From Cellulophaga sp. HaHa_2_95 (GTDB taxonomy: Bacteria; Bacteroidota; Bacteroidia; Flavobacteriales; Flavobacteriaceae), in assembly GCF_019278565.1 (NCBI RefSeq), contig NZ_CP058988.1, positions 3,410,001 through 3,474,000 of the forward strand: a stretch of DNA of 64,000 nucleotides, given 5' to 3'. Below the pieces are notes generated by a model. The model searched no databases. It was not told the origin of the DNA and worked only from the letters and a program-made list of their open reading frames with translations. Positions 42,814-52,048 of the stretch are shown piece by piece. Within the stretch, counting starts at the first letter, position 1. Each line of letters opens with the position of its first letter. The translations under genes were made by a program, and so were the position numbers.

Positions 42814-45327
42814 ATGATAAATCCAAAGGATTTTGGCATACAAGGATTGTCTGAACAAGAAGTTTTAGCTGCTCGTAAAAGGCATGGCAAAAATACTTTA
42901 GACTATAAAAAACAACATAAATTCATAGATGCCCTAAAGGATATTTTACAAGAACCAATGGTGCTGTTGTTAAGTGTCGCTTCAGGAATTTATTTTCTTA
43001 CAGGCAATATAGGAGATGGTATTTTCTTAGCATCCGCTATTGTATTAGTAGCCTCTATTTCATTTTATCAAGAATCTAAAAGTAAAAATGCTTTAGAAAA
43101 ACTGAATAGCATTACCCAACCAAAAGCTAAAGTCATCAGGGATGGCGAAATTAAAGAAATTCAGACGCATGACCTAGTTATAGGAGATTGTATCATGGTA
43201 GAAGAAGGAAATATAATTCCTGCTGATGGCGTAATTATACATTCAAACGACTTTTCTGTTAATGAATCGCTGCTTACTGGAGAATCTATGGCTGTTTTTA
43301 AAGATGTACAATCTGAAAAAAATCAATGTTATACTGGAACTACAGTAGCAAGTGGTTTAGCCATTGCCACCGTTACCGCAATTGGGAATGCAACTGCCTT
43401 GGGTAAAATTGGAAAAAGCCTTGAAAATATACAGAACGAGAAAACGCCATTAGAAATACAAATAGCAAGCTTTGTAAAAAAAATGTCTATCGTAGGCGGA
43501 ATAACGTTTCTGTTGGTGTGGGGAATTAATTATTACAATACCCAAAATATTTTAGATAGTTTACTAAAAGCGCTCACCTTGGCAATGAGTATATTACCTG
43601 AAGAAATTCCCGTAGCATTCACAACCTTTATGGCCCTTGGATCATGGCGTTTAATGAAATTAGGAATTGTAGTAAAACAAATAAAAACAGTAGAAAGTTT
43701 AGGGAGTGCAACGGTTATTTGTATAGATAAAACAGGTACTATCACTCAGAATAAAATGAGTTTAGTGAAATTGTATCTTTTCAAAACAGATGAAACTGTA
43801 TCAATTCATGAAAAACCAAATGCATTAGAGCAAGAATTAATTGATACGGCGATGTGGTCTAGTGAGCCCATCCCTTTTGACCCTATGGAAGTATCGCTTC
43901 ACGAAGCATATGCCAGCACTACTAATTCCGATGAACGCCAAGCCTTTAGGCTAATACATGAGTATCCTTTAGGAGGTAAACCGCCCATGATGACACATCT
44001 TTTTGAAAACCAACAGGGAGAACGAATAATTGCTGCTAAAGGAGCTCCAGAAGCTTTTCTCCCCATAAGCAACTTGAAAGAGGTCGAAAAAGCTAAAATT
44101 CAAAAAGCGATAACGGTATTAGGAGATCAAGGCTATAGATTGTTAGGTGTGGGTATTGCTAAATTTAAAGGAACAGATTATCCCGAAACACAACAAGAAT
44201 TCTTATTTGACTTTTTAGGTCTTGTAGCCTTTTATGACCCTCCTAAAAAAAATATAAGTACGGTTTTAAAAGAATTTGATCGCGCAGGAATTACAGTAAA
44301 ATTAATTACGGGAGATACGGCTACTACCGCCAGTGCTATTGCCAAAGAAGTTCATTTTATTGGCTATGAAAAAGGTATGACGGGTGCAGAATTAATGCAA
44401 TTAGACGATAAACAATTACAAGAGAAAGTAAAACACATACAAGTATTTTCTAGAATGTTTCCAGATGCAAAATTAAGAATTATTAATGCTCTAAAGGCAA
44501 ACAGCGAAGTTGTTGCAATGATTGGAGATGGCGTTAATGATGGTCCTGCCTTGAAAGCTGCATATTTTGGGATTGCAATGGGTACCAAGGGAACCGAAAT
44601 AGCCAAAGAAGCAGCCTCTTTAATTCTCGTAGACGATGATTTATCTAAAATGATCGATAGCATTGCCATGGGTAGAAAAATTTATAGCAATCTTAAAAAA
44701 GCCATTCAATATATTATATCCATACATATCCCAATTATCTTAACAGTATTTATTCCGTTGGCATTAGGTTGGGCTTTTCCTAATATATTTTCTCCAACTC
44801 ACGTGATTCTTCTAGAGCTTATTATGGGCCCTACCTGTTCTATCATCTATGAAAATGAACCACTAGAAAAAAACACCATGCTTCAAAAACCAAGATTGTT
44901 GACAGATACTTTTTTTAAAATGAAAGAGCTACTAACAAGTATCATTCAAGGTCTAGCAATTACGGTGGGTACGCTAGCTATATACCAATATGGTATTCTT
45001 GCGGACTATTCTGAAGACACCACTAGAACCATGGTTTTTTTGGTTTTAATCATTGCAAACATAGGCTTAACTTTAGTAAATAGATCTTTTTACTATTCTA
45101 TTTTGACTACTTTAAAATATAAAAACAACCTGGTCCCTTTAATTATAGGAATTACGGTTGTCATTACAGCTGCGCTACTATTCATCCCTCCATTTACACG
45201 TTTTTTTCAGTTCAGCACCTTAACACTTTCACAAGTATTAGGAGCTATTTTAATAGGACTAATTTCTGTCTTGTGGTATGAACTTGTCAAATGGAACCAA
45301 CGCAATAAAAACAATCCGATGCTATGA
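42814..45327 (+). CDS. P-type cation-transporting ATPase
   Basis: The 837-residue protein has an N-terminal cation-ATPase domain (GLSEQEVLAARKRHGKN), the actuator motif LLTGES, the phosphorylation motif DKTGTIT with Asp305, and GDGVNDGPALK in the hinge. The helix-4 motif is PEEIP, which departs from the PEGLP of SERCA-type pumps, and about ten helices are present. It is a P2-type (Ca/Na/H-like) exporter; the ion is uncertain. Its stop overlaps the pfkB start (ATGA), so they are translationally coupled. Confidence 0.9.
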   Translation: MINPKDFGIQGLSEQEVLAARKRHGKNTLDYKKQHKFIDALKDILQEPMVLLLSVASGIYFLTGNIGDGIFLASAIVLVASISFYQESKSKNALEKLNSITQPKAKVIRDGEIKEIQTHDLVIGDCIMVEEGNIIPADGVIIHSNDFSVNESLLTGESMAVFKDVQSEKNQCYTGTTVASGLAIATVTAIGNATALGKIGKSLENIQNEKTPLEIQIASFVKKMSIVGGITFLLVWGINYYNTQNILDSLLKALTLAMSILPEEIPVAFTTFMALGSWRLMKLGIVVKQIKTVESLGSATVICIDKTGTITQNKMSLVKLYLFKTDETVSIHEKPNALEQELIDTAMWSSEPIPFDPMEVSLHEAYASTTNSDERQAFRLIHEYPLGGKPPMMTHLFENQQGERIIAAKGAPEAFLPISNLKEVEKAKIQKAITVLGDQGYRLLGVGIAKFKGTDYPETQQEFLFDFLGLVAFYDPPKKNISTVLKEFDRAGITVKLITGDTATTASAIAKEVHFIGYEKGMTGAELMQLDDKQLQEKVKHIQVFSRMFPDAKLRIINALKANSEVVAMIGDGVNDGPALKAAYFGIAMGTKGTEIAKEAASLILVDDDLSKMIDSIAMGRKIYSNLKKAIQYIISIHIPIILTVFIPLALGWAFPNIFSPTHVILLELIMGPTCSIIYENEPLEKNTMLQKPRLLTDTFFKMKELLTSIIQGLAITVGTLAIYQYGILADYSEDTTRTMVFLVLIIANIGLTLVNRSFYYSILTTLKYKNNLVPLIIGITVVITAALLFIPPFTRFFQFSTLTLSQVLGAILIGLISVLWYELVKWNQRNKNNPML

Positions 45328-46277
45328 AACCTAAAATAATCACGCTCACTGTAAATCCTGCAATCGATAAAAGTACTACGGTACGAGGAATAAAACCCCA
45401 TAGCAAATTACGATGCGAAGTTCCCATTTTTGAAGCTGGTGGTGGCGGAATAAATGTATCTAAAGTATTACAAAAGTTAGGGCAAGACTCTATCTGCATG
45501 TATTTAGAAGGAGGACATACGGGAGCCTATTTTAAAACATTACTTAACAAAAGCGGAATTTCTCAAGAATCTATTTCTATAGAGGGAGTTACAAGAGAAA
45601 ATTTAGCGGTAACAGACCTAAGTTGTCACCAGCAATTTAGGTTTGGCATGCCAGGACCGGAAGTAACGACAGAAGAGTGCAATAAAACACTACAGCATTT
45701 AGACACACTACTCAAGGAAGGTGCATTTCTAGTGGCAAGCGGGAGTCTCTCGCCAGGAATGCCTTTAGATTTTTATGCCCGAGTTGCTAAATTAGCTCAG
45801 GCAAAAAAAGCCAAGCTTATACTAGACACTTCAGGAGAACCTTTATTTATTGGGGCTCAGGCAGGTGCTTTTCTTTTAAAACCTAATCTAGGAGAACTAA
45901 GTAGGTTGTGTGGTGTAACAGAAATTTCATTTACAGATTTGATACCCCTCGCTCAGAAATTTATGGCGAATAACCCATGTGAAATTATGGTAGTTTCTTT
46001 AGGCGCGCAAGGCGCATTCGTCATTACACAGGATTACCAAGAGCATATCAATGCCCCTGTTGTGTACCAGAATAGTACCATAGGTGCCGGTGATAGTATG
46101 GTTGCAGGGATGGTTTTTGCCTTAGCTAACCAAAAATCTATAAGTGATACTGCTAAATTTGGTGTTGCTTGTGGTACAGCGGCAACCATGACGCCAGCCT
46201 CACAATTATGCACCATTGAAGATGCTAACAATCTTTATGAGTACATTCAACAGCATCCTACAACTAAAAATTTATAA
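45324..46277 (+). CDS. pfkB: 6-phosphofructokinase II (PfkB-type sugar kinase)
   Basis: The 317-residue protein belongs to the PfkB family: TLTVNPAIDKSTTVRGI, KLRCEVPIFEAGGGGINVSKVLQKLG (substrate motif close to E. coli PfkB), SGSLSPGMP, LKPNLGELSRL and the catalytic GAGDSMVAGM. 1-phosphofructokinase (FruK) is the main alternative; the KLRC-PxFE-GGGGINV pattern favours PfkB. It phosphorylates fructose 6-phosphate in glycolysis. Coupled to the ATPase, it fits a switch to fermentative energy supply along with pta-ackA and the dehydrogenase. Confidence 0.87.
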   Translation: MKPKIITLTVNPAIDKSTTVRGIKPHSKLRCEVPIFEAGGGGINVSKVLQKLGQDSICMYLEGGHTGAYFKTLLNKSGISQESISIEGVTRENLAVTDLSCHQQFRFGMPGPEVTTEECNKTLQHLDTLLKEGAFLVASGSLSPGMPLDFYARVAKLAQAKKAKLILDTSGEPLFIGAQAGAFLLKPNLGELSRLCGVTEISFTDLIPLAQKFMANNPCEIMVVSLGAQGAFVITQDYQEHINAPVVYQNSTIGAGDSMVAGMVFALANQKSISDTAKFGVACGTAATMTPASQLCTIEDANNLYEYIQQHPTTKNL

Positions 46278-46337
46278 ATTTTAGCGTTCTAGTTTCATTA
46301 ATGAATAAAAGTTAAAAGCATTCCCCTTTCTTTTCTA

Positions 46338-46369
46338 TGATCATAATCAGTTTTAAAGTTTTAACTTTG
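46338..46369 (+). promoter_or_regulatory. Promoter of the LOV kinase with a closer-set Crp/Fnr box
   Basis: TGATCATAATCA (46338-46349) matches TGAY-N4-RTCA, and a perfect -7 element TAACTTTG starts at 46362. The start-to-start distance is 24 bp, not 35, one helical turn closer, so a bound protein would cover the -33 region. This suits autorepression rather than activation. Confidence 0.55.
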
Positions 46370-46374
46370 AAATT

Positions 46375-48261
46375 ATGCAAGCTTTTGAAAAGAATAGTAC
46401 CATTTTTAATCTTCTCTCTGAAGGTGTTTCTGAGGGAATCATAGTTGTCAACAAAAAACAAAATGTAGTTGCTTCTAACTCTGCTGCTGAAAAAATGTTC
46501 GGCTATGATAAAGATGAACTAATTGGGCAGCCTCTAGAGATTCTAATTCCTAAAAGATACCATCCAAATCACGATAAACACGTAGATAATTTTATTTCTA
46601 AGAGTGAAAAACGGCAAATGGGTCACGGTCGTGAATTATTTGGTGTACGTAAAAACGGAGAAGAATTTCCTTTAGAAGCAGGCCTAAACCCTTTTGAGTT
46701 ATATGACACTACTTATGTCATGGCACTAGTTATAGACATTACCAATAGAAAGGCCGTAGAGAAAGATTTAAGAATGAAGAGTGAAGCACTACAATCTGCT
46801 TCCAATGGAATTGTAATCTCTGATGCCTTAAAACCGGACAATCCTATTATTTATTGCAATGCTTCTTTTCAAACGCTAACAGGGTATTCTGAAGAAGAGA
46901 CTATAGGCAAGAATTGTAGATTCTTACAAGGTGATGACAAGGACCAAGACTGCATCGTCAACATGCGAAATGCCATAAAAAAAGGAGAAAGCTCACAAGC
47001 TATTTTACGAAACTATAGAAAAGATGGAAGTCTTTTTTATAATGATTTATACATTACACCAATTAAAGACAAGTTTGGAACTATTACCAATTATATTGGA
47101 ATACAGAATGATGTCACAGAGCGTGTAAAAAGTCAGCAAGAAAAAGAACATTGGGCAAAAATTTTTAATGAATCTTTAAATGAAATATTCTTATTTGACA
47201 AAGATTCATTAAGGTTTATAAATGCTAATAAAGGGGCTCAAAATAATATTGGCTATTCTTTAAAAGAACTCAAGCAGCTTACCCCTGTTGACATTAAACC
47301 AAATTTTACAGAAATCGAGTTTAGAAAGGTTTTGGTTCCTTTAATTACAAATGAGGAAGAAAAAATAAAATTTGAGACAGTACATCAAAGAAAAGATGGC
47401 ACACAATACCCAGCAGAAGTACATTTACAACTATCGAGATTTGGGGATCAAGATGTTTTTTTGGCCATCATATTAGACATCACAGATCGAAAAAATTACA
47501 CCCTTAAATTAGAGAAAACGGTTCAAGAACGCACCAAGCAATTAACAGAAGCCTTAGCTAAAGAAAAAGAACTCAACGAATTGAAAACTAGATTTTTATC
47601 ACTGGTTTCTCATGAATTTAAAACGCCGCTTAGTAGTATTTTAACGTCTATTACCTTACTTGCCAAATACACACAAACAGAGCAACAGGAAAAAAGAGAT
47701 AAACATGTCAATACTATAAAAAGCAAAGTACGATATCTAGATACTATTCTAACAGATTTCTTATCGGTAGAACGTTTAGATTCCGGAAAAATAAATTACA
47801 GTTTAGAAGAGTTTCCGTTGAGTAAATTATTGGATGATGTAATTTACAACGCCAACATGCTTTTAAAAACAGGACAGCGCATTAGCTATCCTAGAAATAT
47901 AGATGACCTTTTCATCTATTTTGATGAAAAAACCTTGGCATTAGCCTTATCCAATTTGGTGCATAATGCTATTAAGTACTCTCCCGAAGACACTGCTATT
48001 GATATCATCGTAGAACATACTACGGAAACCATTGAAATAAAAGTGGTAGATCATGGCATAGGAATCCCCGAAGAAGAGCAAAAACACATATTTAATCGCT
48101 ATTTTAGAGCTGAAAATGCACTTTTAACACAAGGAACTGGAATAGGACTAAACATCGCTAAACAGCATTTAGAAAATTTAGGCACTAGTTTAGACTTTAC
48201 AAGTTCGGAAAATGAAGGGTCTATATTTACGATAACCATACCAAAAGATTTAAAGCAATAA
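46375..48261 (+). CDS. PAS-LOV-PAS sensor histidine kinase
   Basis: The 628-residue cytosolic kinase has three PAS domains. PAS1 (10-125) aligns with FixL in the helix F/G-strand region: His66 in NHDKHV and Arg86 in MGHGREL match the FixL haem-ligand His and distal Arg with identical 20-residue spacing; many non-haem PAS domains share this pattern too. PAS2 (135-250) is a LOV domain with GKNCRFLQG (Cys181, flavin adduct), Asn162, NYRKDG Asn213, F-x-N Asn223 and YIGIQND Gln244. PAS3 spans 258-372. After a coiled coil come VSHEFKTPLSS (His413), NLVHNAIKYS, DHGIGIP and GTGIGLNIAK. It lies 4 nt before the receiver-Crp regulator and is surely its kinase. Confidence 0.93.
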   Translation: MQAFEKNSTIFNLLSEGVSEGIIVVNKKQNVVASNSAAEKMFGYDKDELIGQPLEILIPKRYHPNHDKHVDNFISKSEKRQMGHGRELFGVRKNGEEFPLEAGLNPFELYDTTYVMALVIDITNRKAVEKDLRMKSEALQSASNGIVISDALKPDNPIIYCNASFQTLTGYSEEETIGKNCRFLQGDDKDQDCIVNMRNAIKKGESSQAILRNYRKDGSLFYNDLYITPIKDKFGTITNYIGIQNDVTERVKSQQEKEHWAKIFNESLNEIFLFDKDSLRFINANKGAQNNIGYSLKELKQLTPVDIKPNFTEIEFRKVLVPLITNEEEKIKFETVHQRKDGTQYPAEVHLQLSRFGDQDVFLAIILDITDRKNYTLKLEKTVQERTKQLTEALAKEKELNELKTRFLSLVSHEFKTPLSSILTSITLLAKYTQTEQQEKRDKHVNTIKSKVRYLDTILTDFLSVERLDSGKINYSLEEFPLSKLLDDVIYNANMLLKTGQRISYPRNIDDLFIYFDEKTLALALSNLVHNAIKYSPEDTAIDIIVEHTTETIEIKVVDHGIGIPEEEQKHIFNRYFRAENALLTQGTGIGLNIAKQHLENLGTSLDFTSSENEGSIFTITIPKDLKQ

Positions 48262-48265
48262 ACAC

Positions 48266-49315
48266 ATGAAAACTATTTTATTAATTGAGGATGATAGAGC
48301 ACTTCGTGAGAACACAGAAGAACTCTTAGATCTAGCGGGTTATGCAGTAACTACTGCTCCTAATGGTAAAATAGGAATTGTATCTGCTAAAGAATTATTG
48401 CCAGATATTATACTTTGTGATATTATGATGCCAGAGGTAGATGGCTATGGAGTTTTAAAAGCACTTCATGAAGATGAAATTACAAAGCAAATTCCTTTTA
48501 TTTTTCTGTCAGCAAAAACAGAACATAAAGAAATTAGAAAAGGGATGGATTTAGGTGCCGATGATTATTTGACCAAACCTTTTGAAGAAGAAGATTTAAT
48601 TAGTGCTATTGAAAGTAGGCTGGCCAAACATGAGATTTTAAAACAAAATGCTGTTTCAGATCATAAACAGGAAACTACGGAAGATGATATTCTAGACCTC
48701 AATGAATTAAAGAATTTTTTTGATGATAATGGAGACGAATTGACCTTCTCACAAGGTGATATTATCTATAAAGAAGGCCAAGCTTCTAACACCATTTTTT
48801 TGGTTCTAAAAGGAGTTGTCAAATGTCATTCTATGGATGAAGACGGAAAACAATTAATTACGTCTTTGTACCGAGGAGATGATTTCTTAGGCTTTACTTC
48901 TTTCTTAAAAAATGTCCCTTATCAAGAATCTGCTACGGCAATGGAAGATGTGGTTTTGGCGGGTATTTCTAAAGAAAACTTAAAAGAAATTTTAGAAAAA
49001 AATCATGCTATTTCTTTAGAGCTGGTAGAATTACTATCGGGAAACATAAAAGAAATTAAACAGCAACTGCTGCAAATGGCCTATAGTTCTGTACGAAAAA
49101 AAACAGCTCAAACCTTATTACAATTTGCCGATATTATGACCACGCAAGCAGATGAGCCTATCAAAATTTCTAGAAGTGATTTGGCGAGCGTTGCGGGTAT
49201 TGCCACAGAAAGTTTAATACGTACGTTATCCGGCTTCAAAAAAGAAGGCTTAATTGAAATAGAAGGCCGAAATATTAAGATTAAAGAGCTCAAAGCACTC
49301 CAATACATCACCTAA
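48266..49315 (+). CDS. Receiver-Crp/Fnr fusion transcription factor
   Basis: The 349-residue protein joins a receiver (1-122; DD 9-10, Asp52 in CDIMMPEVDG, Lys104 in LTKPF) to a Crp/Fnr cyclic-nucleotide-type beta-roll (about 150-265), a dimerisation helix and a C-terminal HTH_Crp (about 300-340; SDLASVAGIATESLIRTLSGF). The cAMP-binding Arg-Ser pair is absent (ESATA), so phosphorylation rather than cAMP is the probable input. Recognition-helix Glu315 and Arg319 have the Glu-x3-Arg spacing that reads TGA in Crp/Fnr boxes. Kinase partner lies immediately upstream. It is the natural candidate to bind the TGAY-N4-RTCA boxes across 28-59 kb. Combining FixJ-like and FixK-like parts in one chain is unusual. 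Confidence 0.92.
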   Translation: MKTILLIEDDRALRENTEELLDLAGYAVTTAPNGKIGIVSAKELLPDIILCDIMMPEVDGYGVLKALHEDEITKQIPFIFLSAKTEHKEIRKGMDLGADDYLTKPFEEEDLISAIESRLAKHEILKQNAVSDHKQETTEDDILDLNELKNFFDDNGDELTFSQGDIIYKEGQASNTIFLVLKGVVKCHSMDEDGKQLITSLYRGDDFLGFTSFLKNVPYQESATAMEDVVLAGISKENLKEILEKNHAISLELVELLSGNIKEIKQQLLQMAYSSVRKKTAQTLLQFADIMTTQADEPIKISRSDLASVAGIATESLIRTLSGFKKEGLIEIEGRNIKIKELKALQYIT

Positions 49316-49342
49316 GTTTCCCTACTGTTACCTTTAAGGATA

Positions 49343-49385
49343 TGACCGTTGTCATTTTTTGAGTTCTTAGGGCTTTATACCTTCG
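49343..49385 (+). promoter_or_regulatory. Crp/Fnr-type box plus promoter of the first USP gene
   Basis: TGACCGTTGTCA (49343-49354), and -7-like TACCTTCG (49378-49385), 35 bp start to start. The ATG is 31 bp past the -7 start. Confidence 0.75.
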
Positions 49386-49408
49386 CTGTAAAGTAGTGGA
49401 TCCCGATA

Positions 49409-50245
49409 ATGAAACAAATTTTAGTACCTACAGATTTCTCAGAAAATTCTTTTAATGCTTTAGCATACGCCGTTGCATTTTACAAAAATACAGCCTGTAC
49501 ATTCTATATTATGAATATTGGTGCATTGAGCGAGTCGGGGATTGCATCAAATGGCTTTGCTTTAAATTATAATACCATAGACCTGCCATCAAAAATGGAG
49601 TTATTGGAAGAAAAAATTCAGGAGATTTCCAAAAACGATACCTCTAAGCATCATCTGTTCTACGGTTTACAAGAGTTTGGAAATTTTATTGATATAATTC
49701 GTAAGACTATTGTTGAAAAAAAAATAGACCTTATTGTTATGGGTACTAAAGGTACTTCTACATTAAGAAACACGTTTATTGGCAGTAACACAGAAGATGT
49801 CATTACCAAAGTAGCCGCCAATTTACTAATCGTACCCAAAAAATGTAAGTTTCAACCCCTACATAAAATTGTATTTCCTACCAATTTCAACAACTTTTAT
49901 TCTTTTGACATTCTACAGTCATTAACAGAAATTTTACGAATCTCTAACGGTGTATTAGAAGTGATGAGTGTAATGGTGACTGAAAACTTAAACAGCTCTC
50001 AAGAGAAAAATAAAAACTATCTACACGAATACTTAGAGGAAGTATTTGAAGATCGCTACCATTTTTATAGTGCAAAAAACAAAAACGTGAAAGACGCTAT
50101 AGAAGATTTCACCATCACCCATGCCATTGATATGACCATCATGGCAGCAAAAAACTTAAACTATTTACAACAACTGTTATTCAATTCTACCATTAAAAGA
50201 ATAAGTAGGCACACAAAAATTCCTGTTTTTGTACTTCATGAATAA
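49409..50245 (+). CDS. Universal stress protein (double UspA domain) 1
   Basis: The 278-residue protein is two UspA-like domains in tandem. Domain 1 begins ILVPTDFSENSFNALAYAV and has the nucleotide-binding pattern VMGTKGTSTLRNTFIGSNTEDVI (G-x2-G-x9-GS). Domain 2 begins IVFPTNFNNFY and lacks a clear phosphate-binding loop, so only one domain should bind ATP. It is a single-gene unit with its own box, immediately after the receiver-Crp regulator. First of six paralogues. Confidence 0.93.
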   Translation: MKQILVPTDFSENSFNALAYAVAFYKNTACTFYIMNIGALSESGIASNGFALNYNTIDLPSKMELLEEKIQEISKNDTSKHHLFYGLQEFGNFIDIIRKTIVEKKIDLIVMGTKGTSTLRNTFIGSNTEDVITKVAANLLIVPKKCKFQPLHKIVFPTNFNNFYSFDILQSLTEILRISNGVLEVMSVMVTENLNSSQEKNKNYLHEYLEEVFEDRYHFYSAKNKNVKDAIEDFTITHAIDMTIMAAKNLNYLQQLLFNSTIKRISRHTKIPVFVLHE

Positions 50246-50264
50246 TCAAACTATCCTAGGTGCA

Positions 50265-50307
50265 TGACAATTGTCATAGGGATTTAATACGCCAAAAGAT
50301 ATTTTTG
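50265..50307 (+). promoter_or_regulatory. Crp/Fnr-type box plus promoter of the second USP operon
   Basis: TGACAATTGTCA (50265-50276), a perfect palindrome, and perfect -7 element TATTTTTG (50300-50307), 35 bp start to start; ATG 32 bp past the -7 start. The clearest copy of the series. Confidence 0.82.
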
Positions 50308-50331
50308 AAGTGACCTCAAAAATATTAGGCT

Positions 50332-51177
50332 ATGAAAACTATCTTAATCCCAACCGATTTTTCAGAAAATGCAATGCATGCTATAAATTACGCCCTGCAG
50401 TTGTACAAATGCGAGCAAACCGTTTTTTATTTTGTGCACGCCTATGCCGATGAAGTTTATGGTTTTTTAAAAAATAGTGCAGATACGTCTATTTCAGACC
50501 GAACAACTAACATCGAAATTCAAGTAAAAGAGTTACTTAATGAATTAATTAGTTCAAAAGAACAGAAAGTACATAACCCCAAACATACTTACAAAGCGAT
50601 AGCCTCTTTTGAGTCTTTGGTTGATGCTGTTAATGACACAGTTAATCTATTTAACATTGACCTCATCATTATGGGAACCAAAGGTAAAACAGCAAATAAA
50701 AGCATCACCTTTGGCAGCCATACGGTACAAGTATTCAAATATGTAAAATGCCCTGTTCTTGCTATCCCTGAAACGTATACCTACCAACACCCTAAAAAAA
50801 TTCTATTCCCAACAGACTATAATTTACCCTATAAACGCAGGGAATTAAAGCTCTTAGACACCTTATGTCAGGAATTCAAATCTGAAGTTCATTGCCTTCA
50901 TATATCCGATTTTGAAGATTTAAGCATGCGCCAAATAGATAACAAAAAATTTCTTGAAGATGCTCTACCCAATGCCTATTTAAGTTTTGAACAGACTGCA
51001 GTACAAAATAGAGTTACTGGTATTATGAATACCATTGATGAAAAAGCTATAGACCTATTAGTAATGACAAATTCTCGTCATTCCTTTTTAGAAGACATGT
51101 TATATAGATCTACCATAGATGAAATAGGTCTTAAAATCCATTTACCCTTTTTAGTACTTCAAAATTTATCACGTTAA
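50332..51177 (+). CDS. Universal stress protein (double UspA domain) 2
   Basis: The 281-residue protein begins ILIPTDFSENAMHAINYAL and has IMGTKGKTANKSITFGSHTVQVF in domain 1. Domain 2 (from KILFPTDYNLPY) ends DLLVMTNSRHSFLEDMLYRSTIDEIGLKIHLPFLVL, a tail shared by all the paralogues. It is the first gene of a two-gene operon with the next USP 13 nt downstream. Confidence 0.93.
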   Translation: MKTILIPTDFSENAMHAINYALQLYKCEQTVFYFVHAYADEVYGFLKNSADTSISDRTTNIEIQVKELLNELISSKEQKVHNPKHTYKAIASFESLVDAVNDTVNLFNIDLIIMGTKGKTANKSITFGSHTVQVFKYVKCPVLAIPETYTYQHPKKILFPTDYNLPYKRRELKLLDTLCQEFKSEVHCLHISDFEDLSMRQIDNKKFLEDALPNAYLSFEQTAVQNRVTGIMNTIDEKAIDLLVMTNSRHSFLEDMLYRSTIDEIGLKIHLPFLVLQNLSR

Positions 51178-51190
51178 TACGCTCATACGC

Positions 51191-52030
51191 ATGAAAAATA
51201 TACTTATCCCAACAGATTTTTCAGAAAATTCATGGAATGCTATTGCCTACGGATTGTCGTTATTTAAAAAAACAAAATGCACTTTTCACCTGATCCACGT
51301 AAGTCCGGTTCTAGCAGCTAGCGCAGGAGAAATGGCGATGGTTTTGCCTCCTGAAATTATGGAAGAGAACTTACTGAAAGAAAGTTTAGAAAAATTAGAT
51401 GCTCTTTTAGAACGCATAGAAAAATTGCCTTTTAACACTAAACACGAATTTCATACCGCTGCCAATTATGGTTTCTTTATTGATCATATAAAAAATGATG
51501 TAGCTACTAAGAAAATAGATCTTATTATTATGGGCACCAAAGGTGCTTCTGGTATAAAAAAAGTAGCTTTGGGTAGTAATACGGGACACGTAATTACAAA
51601 AGTAAAATGTGCCGTATTAGCCGTACCAGAAGAAACAAGCTATCAGAAACCACAGCGCATTGGTTTTCCTACAGATTACATTATTGATTACGATTTAAAT
51701 ATCTTAGCGCTTTTAAAAGATGTAACGTTATTGACCAATGCGCAGCTTAATTTTTTACATGTTGAGAGTAAACATGAAACTATGAGCGCTCTACAATTAA
51801 AAAATAAAGAATTTCTAGCACATTATTTCAAAGAAATAACGCATAATTTTAGCAACCTAGAAAGCCACAATTTAGATACAGCTATTGATAGGTTTATCCA
51901 TACCGAAAAGGTAGATATGTTAGTAATGGTCGCTAAAAACTTAAATTTTTTAGAGCGCATCCTATTCAGACCCACCGTAGAAGACATAAGCTACCATATT
52001 AGCATCCCTTTTTTGGTTTTACACGAATAA
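51191..52030 (+). CDS. Universal stress protein (double UspA domain) 3
   Basis: The 279-residue protein begins ILIPTDFSENSWNAIAYGL, with IMGTKGASGIKKVALGSNTGHVI in domain 1 and a degenerate second domain (RIGFPTDYIIDYDL). It is co-transcribed with the preceding USP and converges on the thioredoxin gene, 18 bp between stops. ATP-binding is expected only in the first half. Confidence 0.93.
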   Translation: MKNILIPTDFSENSWNAIAYGLSLFKKTKCTFHLIHVSPVLAASAGEMAMVLPPEIMEENLLKESLEKLDALLERIEKLPFNTKHEFHTAANYGFFIDHIKNDVATKKIDLIIMGTKGASGIKKVALGSNTGHVITKVKCAVLAVPEETSYQKPQRIGFPTDYIIDYDLNILALLKDVTLLTNAQLNFLHVESKHETMSALQLKNKEFLAHYFKEITHNFSNLESHNLDTAIDRFIHTEKVDMLVMVAKNLNFLERILFRPTVEDISYHISIPFLVLHE

Positions 52031-52048
52031 ATTAGAAGAATTCTATTG

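Noticed and set aside
46555..46635. Calling PAS1 of the LOV kinase a proven haem domain
   Set aside because: His66/Arg86 match FixL spacing, but a large group of PAS domains shares this pattern without known haem, so it is kept as a hypothesis only.
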